Below are positions 7,397 through 9,559 of a stretch of DNA of 9,559 nt, piece by piece (position 1 is the stretch's first letter; every line of letters begins with the position of its first letter). Both the position numbers and the translations under genes were made by a program. Source of the DNA: Pseudomonadota bacterium (GTDB taxonomy: Bacteria > Pseudomonadota > Gammaproteobacteria > Burkholderiales > Ferrovaceae). Under the pieces are notes generated by a model that was not told the DNA's origin, did no database searches, and worked only from the letters and a program-made list of their open reading frames with translations. The stretch covers positions 1 through 9,559 of the forward strand of contig JAJZEL010000186.1 in NCBI GenBank assembly GCA_021828575.1. Direction: 5' to 3'.

Positions 7397-7445
7397 GGCT
7401 ATTATTTTGTCAGTCTGAAACGAAATCATCGAAAGGGGCGATCCA

Positions 7446-7620
7446 ATGATATACAAAGGTAGCTGCCATTGCGGGATGATCGCGTTTGAAGTCGAAGGAA
7501 ATCTGAATTAAATCACGGAGTGCAATTGTTCAATTCGTAGCAAGCGGGGTTGGCTTCTCTGGTTTATTCCCCGCAAGAATTTTCGTTTGCTCAGTCCCGA
7601 GTTGGCACGTTGGGCGTCAC
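7446..7620 (+). pseudogene. GFA-family (CENP-V/GFA domain) pseudogene, in-frame stop and truncated
   Basis: From the ATG at 7446 (AGGGG 7 bases upstream) the frame reads MIYKGSCHCGMIAFEVEG, the zinc-binding N-terminus of GFA-domain proteins (glutathione-dependent formaldehyde-activating enzyme-like, about 115-135 residues). A TAA at 7509-7511 interrupts it after 21 codons. The same frame then resumes with clear GFA sequence, ECNCSIRSKRGWLLWFIPR and FRLLSPELARW, as far as about 7613. In homologues the motif is CNCSIC, so one zinc Cys is now Arg. The second half of the domain, with its Cys-x-x-Cys pair, is missing. Stop, lost ligand and lost C-terminus together mark a dead gene. It was probably part of the detoxification group upstream. 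Confidence 0.85.
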
Positions 7621-7644
7621 ACACAGAACTTGGAGCTATGAACA

Positions 7645-7965
7645 ATGGCCACAATCTACAAAGAATTTGCGGTTGATGCCCCACCTGAGTTCGTCTGGGC
7701 TGCGGTCAAGGATGTTGGCGCGGTGCATACTCGCCTTGCCAAAGGTTTCGTCACCAATACTGTGCTCACGGGTGGCATGCGAACAGTTACATTTGCAAAC
7801 GGCCTGACGGTTACAGAACAGATTGTCGGGGTCGATGATGAACATAAACGTTTAGCCTATTTTCCCAGACGAGCTTCCCTTGCACCAAAACTGCAGGTTT
7901 TTATCGCAGCTGCAAAAGAAGCAATGGCAACCAGAGTATCAGGGCATGGAGCTGAAACGCGGTGA
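7645..7965 (+). pseudogene. SRPBCC-family protein, internally shortened (probable pseudogene)
   Basis: The frame starts at the ATG at 7645 with TGGAG 9 bases upstream and codes for 106 residues. Residues 1-72 are a good SRPBCC (START/Bet v1-like lipid-cavity) N-terminus: ATIYKEFAVDAPPEFVWAAV, then VGAVHTRLAKGFVT, then VDDEHKRLAY. Homologues are about 140-150 residues. Here LAY is followed at once by a segment (LAPKLQVFIAAAKEAMATRV) that resembles the final helix of the family. The central strands, roughly 35-40 residues, are therefore missing, which would break the fold. An alternative is a true divergent short variant. It lies 24 bp after the GFA remnant, and the pair was probably once co-transcribed. 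Ligand unknown. Confidence 0.6.
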
Positions 7966-8167
7966 TTCTGAATGCTGGGATCACGAAGCCTTCCCGAAAA
8001 GGGCCGGGTTCAAAAGCGAAGTTCCGGTTTCGGCTTCGCAGGGCCGGAAAAGGTCGTAGTGGCCCTCAGCGGCTACGCAGTTTCTCTTGCAGCCAAACCT
8101 TTCCTTTTGATGCATGTCCCTGGCAGAAATCATACGGATCAACCGCCCGCTGTTGCGTAGGGTGGGC
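7966..8167. other. Non-coding or unrecognised remnant DNA
   Basis: No convincing gene was found. Several short open frames run through it on the plus strand, none with a recognisable domain and none with a ribosome site suited to its start. It separates the SRPBCC remnant from the HicB-like fragment and probably includes scraps of both or of a lost mobile element. Confidence 0.4.
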
Positions 8168-8239
8168 GTGTATCAAGCCATGACCGAGCAGGGCATCAAG
8201 AAAGCCGAGCTTGCCCGCCGTTTAGGGTGGCATATTCCC
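8168..8239 (+). pseudogene. HicB-like antitoxin fragment (helix-turn-helix end)
   Basis: About 24 codons read VYQAMTEQGIKKAELARR then LGWHIP, which matches the C-terminal DNA-binding helices of HicB-family antitoxins (consensus LYxAMxExGxxKAELARRLGxxxPxVxRLL). The N-terminal RNase H-like part and the remaining C-terminus are absent, and no hicA toxin gene is seen nearby. The match stops at about 8239, where the IS3 transposase fragment starts in another frame. It is a relic, not a functional antitoxin. Confidence 0.65.
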
Positions 8240-8241
8240 AG

Positions 8242-8402
8242 TATTATTGGGACAACCTGGATGAAGTCAGGGAGCATGCAACACGGTGGATGTACAACTA
8301 CAACCACAACCGACCCAACATGGCCTTGGGTGGAATTACCCCAAAACAGCGGCTGGCCATGGCCGCATAAGCCTACTTCTGGCACCCCCTAAAAATGGGG
8401 GG
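8242..8402 (+). mobile_element. 3' end of an IS3-family insertion sequence (OrfB C-terminus plus terminal sequence)
   Basis: Bases 8242-8370 encode the last about 42 residues of an IS3-family OrfB transposase: NLDEVREHATRWMYNYN, HNRPNMALGG, ITPKQRLAMAA, then TAA. These belong to the end of the rve integrase core, downstream of the catalytic residues, so the fragment cannot transpose. After the stop comes about 30 bp ending in CCCCC-TAAAAAT-GGGGGG (8385-8402), which I take as part of the right terminal region. The 5' nine-tenths of the element is missing. It is bounded on the left by the HicB fragment and on the right by the recombinase fragment. Confidence 0.82.
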
Positions 8403-8501
8403 ATTACCGCGGGAACCAGCGTAGCGATGATCGAAAAACATTACGGCCATCTACGTCATGCCGAAACCCGCCAGTGCCTCGATAAGGTTCAGTCGATATA
8501 A
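8403..8501 (+). pseudogene. Tyrosine recombinase (phage-type integrase) C-terminal fragment
   Basis: The frame reads TAGTSVAMIEKHYGHLR and ends at TAA 8499-8501. This is the C-terminal catalytic segment of a phage-type integrase, in which the Tyr of IEKHYGHL is the nucleophile. The remaining Arg/His/Arg catalytic residues and the N-terminal DNA-binding domains are missing, cut off where the IS3 end begins at about 8403-8411. The exact junction is uncertain by a few bases. An integrated element (phage or island) once existed here, but no attachment repeat or tRNA gene is visible in the window. Confidence 0.75.
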
Positions 8502-8549
8502 TTTACCCCATCACTGATCAGAACAGGAAATTGGAGTAAAATTGTCCCC

Positions 8550-8747
8550 ATGAGACTTCGATTCAACAAAGATGTCAGGAAGTCTGTGGCAGATGAAATT
8601 AAAAAGGCGTCTACTTTTGGTGGGATTGGCTTAGGCTTTCTTGGATATTCGATGTCATCACCCACGGTGTTCTTGGGCGCTTTTTTGTGGTGGATTTCTT
8701 GCCAGATCGTAGCCAATCTTATTCTGGCCATTGAGGATGAAATATGA
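8550..8747 (+). CDS. Small membrane protein, 65 residues, unknown function
   Basis: I do not recognise this protein. It has a basic, probably amphipathic N-terminus (residues 1-20, MRLRFNKDVRKSVADEIKKA), then a long hydrophobic stretch from about residue 22 to 60. That stretch is Gly-rich at first (GGIGLGFLGY), breaks at SMSSPT, then runs through FLGAFLWWISCQIVANLILAI, so one or two membrane helices are likely. It ends in the acidic EDEI. A GGAG at 8533-8536 is 13 bases from the ATG, farther than ideal. TAAAAT at 8537-8542 looks like a -10 element that would put the transcript start at about the ATG, so leaderless translation is possible. The downstream gene overlaps it by 4 nt (ATGA), which supports both being real. 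Confidence 0.62.
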   Translation: MRLRFNKDVRKSVADEIKKASTFGGIGLGFLGYSMSSPTVFLGAFLWWISCQIVANLILAIEDEI

Positions 8748-8878
8748 GCATGGTAACCGCAGTCTTTTTAGGAATGGGAGCCATCTTGGTTTATGCAGTG
8801 GTGGCGCTACTGTTTGCGTTGAGATCTGCCAAGTCGCACTCTCCATTACATCCTGATCATCATTTACACCCACATTGA
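8744..8878 (+). CDS. Very small membrane protein with His-rich tail, 44 residues
   Basis: The ATG at 8744 overlaps the TGA of the preceding gene as ATGA, and GAGG at 8733-8736 sits 7 bases upstream, a well-placed ribosome site. The protein has one clear membrane helix (residues about 4-26, from VTAVFLGMGAILVYA to LLFAL), then a positive RSAK stop-transfer, then the tail SHSPLHPDHHLHPH with six His in 14 residues. The tail could bind a metal ion such as Ni, Zn or Cu; that is inference from composition only. I recognise no family. With its partner it forms the only undamaged-looking unit in the decayed right end of the window. Confidence 0.6.
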   Translation: MSMVTAVFLGMGAILVYAVVALLFALRSAKSHSPLHPDHHLHPH

Positions 8879-9083
8879 TTCTGACACCGCTTTCACCATC
8901 CAGTATTACCAGATATTCTATTGCTCTCGCAGGACTGAACCCAGTTTTTGGGTGCCCAGCGCCACTGCCACCACTTTGCCGATCAGATTTAGCGGGTACT
9001 TGGTCGCCCTTGAAAAATTGGTTTTCAAAAAATTCCCGACATCAGGTTCCCATTGCCCTTATGAGGGGGCTGGTACATTTTCG
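8879..9083. other. Spacer with no convincing gene
   Basis: Between the small-membrane pair and the IS5-type remnant no gene is supported. A frame on the minus strand is open from about 9041 down to 8658 but has no ribosome site and no known domain. A TTGAAAA-ATTGG-TTTTCAA inverted repeat lies at 9010-9028. The right part is probably the terminal sequence of the IS5-type element. Confidence 0.4.
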
Positions 9084-9425
9084 TCAATGAAATGCTGCCA
9101 CACCGAACTCTGGGTGATTCTGGTGGGAAAGGCTCTGCATCCACCGGTTCACCACGCCGAAAATAAGGTGCAAAAAACGGCGGACGCCGTGTTTCAGGAT
9201 CATCCTCATCAACCAACGGATGTTGTAACCCGCCGCACAGAGTACCGCATGAAGGCTGTCTCCCAAACTTCCCTTCAGGTGGCACCGTGACATCCCGTGG
9301 TCTGATTTCAGGTGACCAATCACCGTCTGCGCCAGCAGTTCCTCAACCCCTTCTTCTTCCAGCACCTGACGAAACCGCGTCAGCAAACTCCCATCACAGG
9401 GCCGACGATGCTCAAAGTAATCTGC
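9084..9425 (-). mobile_element. IS5-type transposase remnant with catalytic middle deleted
   Basis: Reading on the minus strand, the frame first gives the N-terminal region of an IS5-type transposase (FADYFEHRRPCDGSLLTRF, then RQVLEEEGVEELLAQTV). It passes without a break, near 9318-9324, into the C-terminal signature VIGHLKSDHGMSRCHLKG, SLGDSLHAVLCAAGYNIRW, stopping at 9084. In full-length relatives (about 400-460 residues) some 200 or more residues with the DDE catalytic acids lie between these two parts. The open frame survives because the deletion kept the phase. The protein cannot catalyse transposition, but the element ends might still be mobilised in trans. The left boundary is unclear because IS3-like sequence abuts it. 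Confidence 0.75.
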
Positions 9426-9490
9426 AAAACCTTGCAGATCGGCTCGACCCCATAGGTATCCCGGTACTGCCTTCTGAGTTTGCCGCCAAA
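9412..9490 (-). mobile_element. Fragment of an IS3-family OrfB N-terminus
   Basis: In a second minus-strand frame, overlapping the upstream extension of the IS5-type frame, the sequence reads KLRRQYRDTYGVEPICKVLQ. This is the familiar start of IS3-family OrfB (YGVEPICKVLQIAPS in homologues). The match fades after LQIT. It is only about 25 codons long, so the call rests on one motif. Its orientation is opposite to the IS3 3' fragment at 8242-8402, so the two need not come from one insertion. Confidence 0.5.
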
Positions 9491-9559
9491 CTGATTCAGA
9501 CCGACAACGAACGGTACAGACAAAAACTTTCAGAATTGCCAAAGTTGAGAGGGATGATC

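Noticed and set aside
8385..8402. CCCCC-TAAAAAT-GGGGGG hairpin as a rho-independent terminator
   Set aside because: Only a 5-bp stem and no T tract after it; it fits better as part of the IS3 terminal region.
8502..8549. Attachment site or tRNA end next to the integrase remnant
   Set aside because: No tRNA-like sequence and no repeat of this stretch elsewhere in the window.
9010..9028. TTGAAAA-ATTGG-TTTTCAA inverted repeat as a terminator or operator
   Set aside because: A/T-only stem of 7 bp in A/T-rich DNA with no flanking gene that needs it; chance is likely.

Overview
The window looks like a chromosomal segment from a member of the Pseudomonadota, probably a beta- or gammaproteobacterium or a relative such as Acidithiobacillus. 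That is inferred from the gene families (YjbQ, the pirin YhhW type, LysR, AKR, SDR, GFA and IS3/IS5-type transposases); the species is not determinable from the sequence alone. No rRNA, tRNA or CRISPR array was seen.

Left part (1-2750): the C-terminal half of a sensor histidine kinase runs off the left edge and ends 6 bp from a convergent yjbQ-family gene. yjbQ is divergent from a pirin gene across a 96-bp gap. The pirin gene converges on murI (glutamate racemase).

Middle (1908-7396): a tight minus-strand array reads LysR regulator, isochorismatase-like hydrolase, AbrB-family membrane protein, murI. The last two junctions overlap by 4 nt, so these genes are probably translationally coupled. 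Opposite the LysR gene, an aldo/keto reductase and a short-chain dehydrogenase form a plus-strand pair. The 174-bp divergent region holds three copies of TGATACA, as a dyad and a long direct repeat, which I read as the LysR operator region. This suggests an oxidoreductase/hydrolase detoxification or catabolic locus run by one regulator; the substrate is unknown.

Right part (7397-9559): an accessory region of visible decay and, by eye, higher A+T. In order it holds a GFA-family pseudogene with an in-frame stop, an internally shortened SRPBCC-family gene, a scrap of a HicB-like antitoxin, the 3' end of an IS3-family transposase, the 3' end of a tyrosine recombinase, an intact-looking overlapping pair of small membrane-protein genes (the second with a His-rich tail), and an IS5-type transposase that has lost its catalytic middle and abuts a fragment of an IS3 OrfB start. 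The only genes here that look undamaged are the two small membrane-protein genes, which makes them the best candidates for something undescribed.
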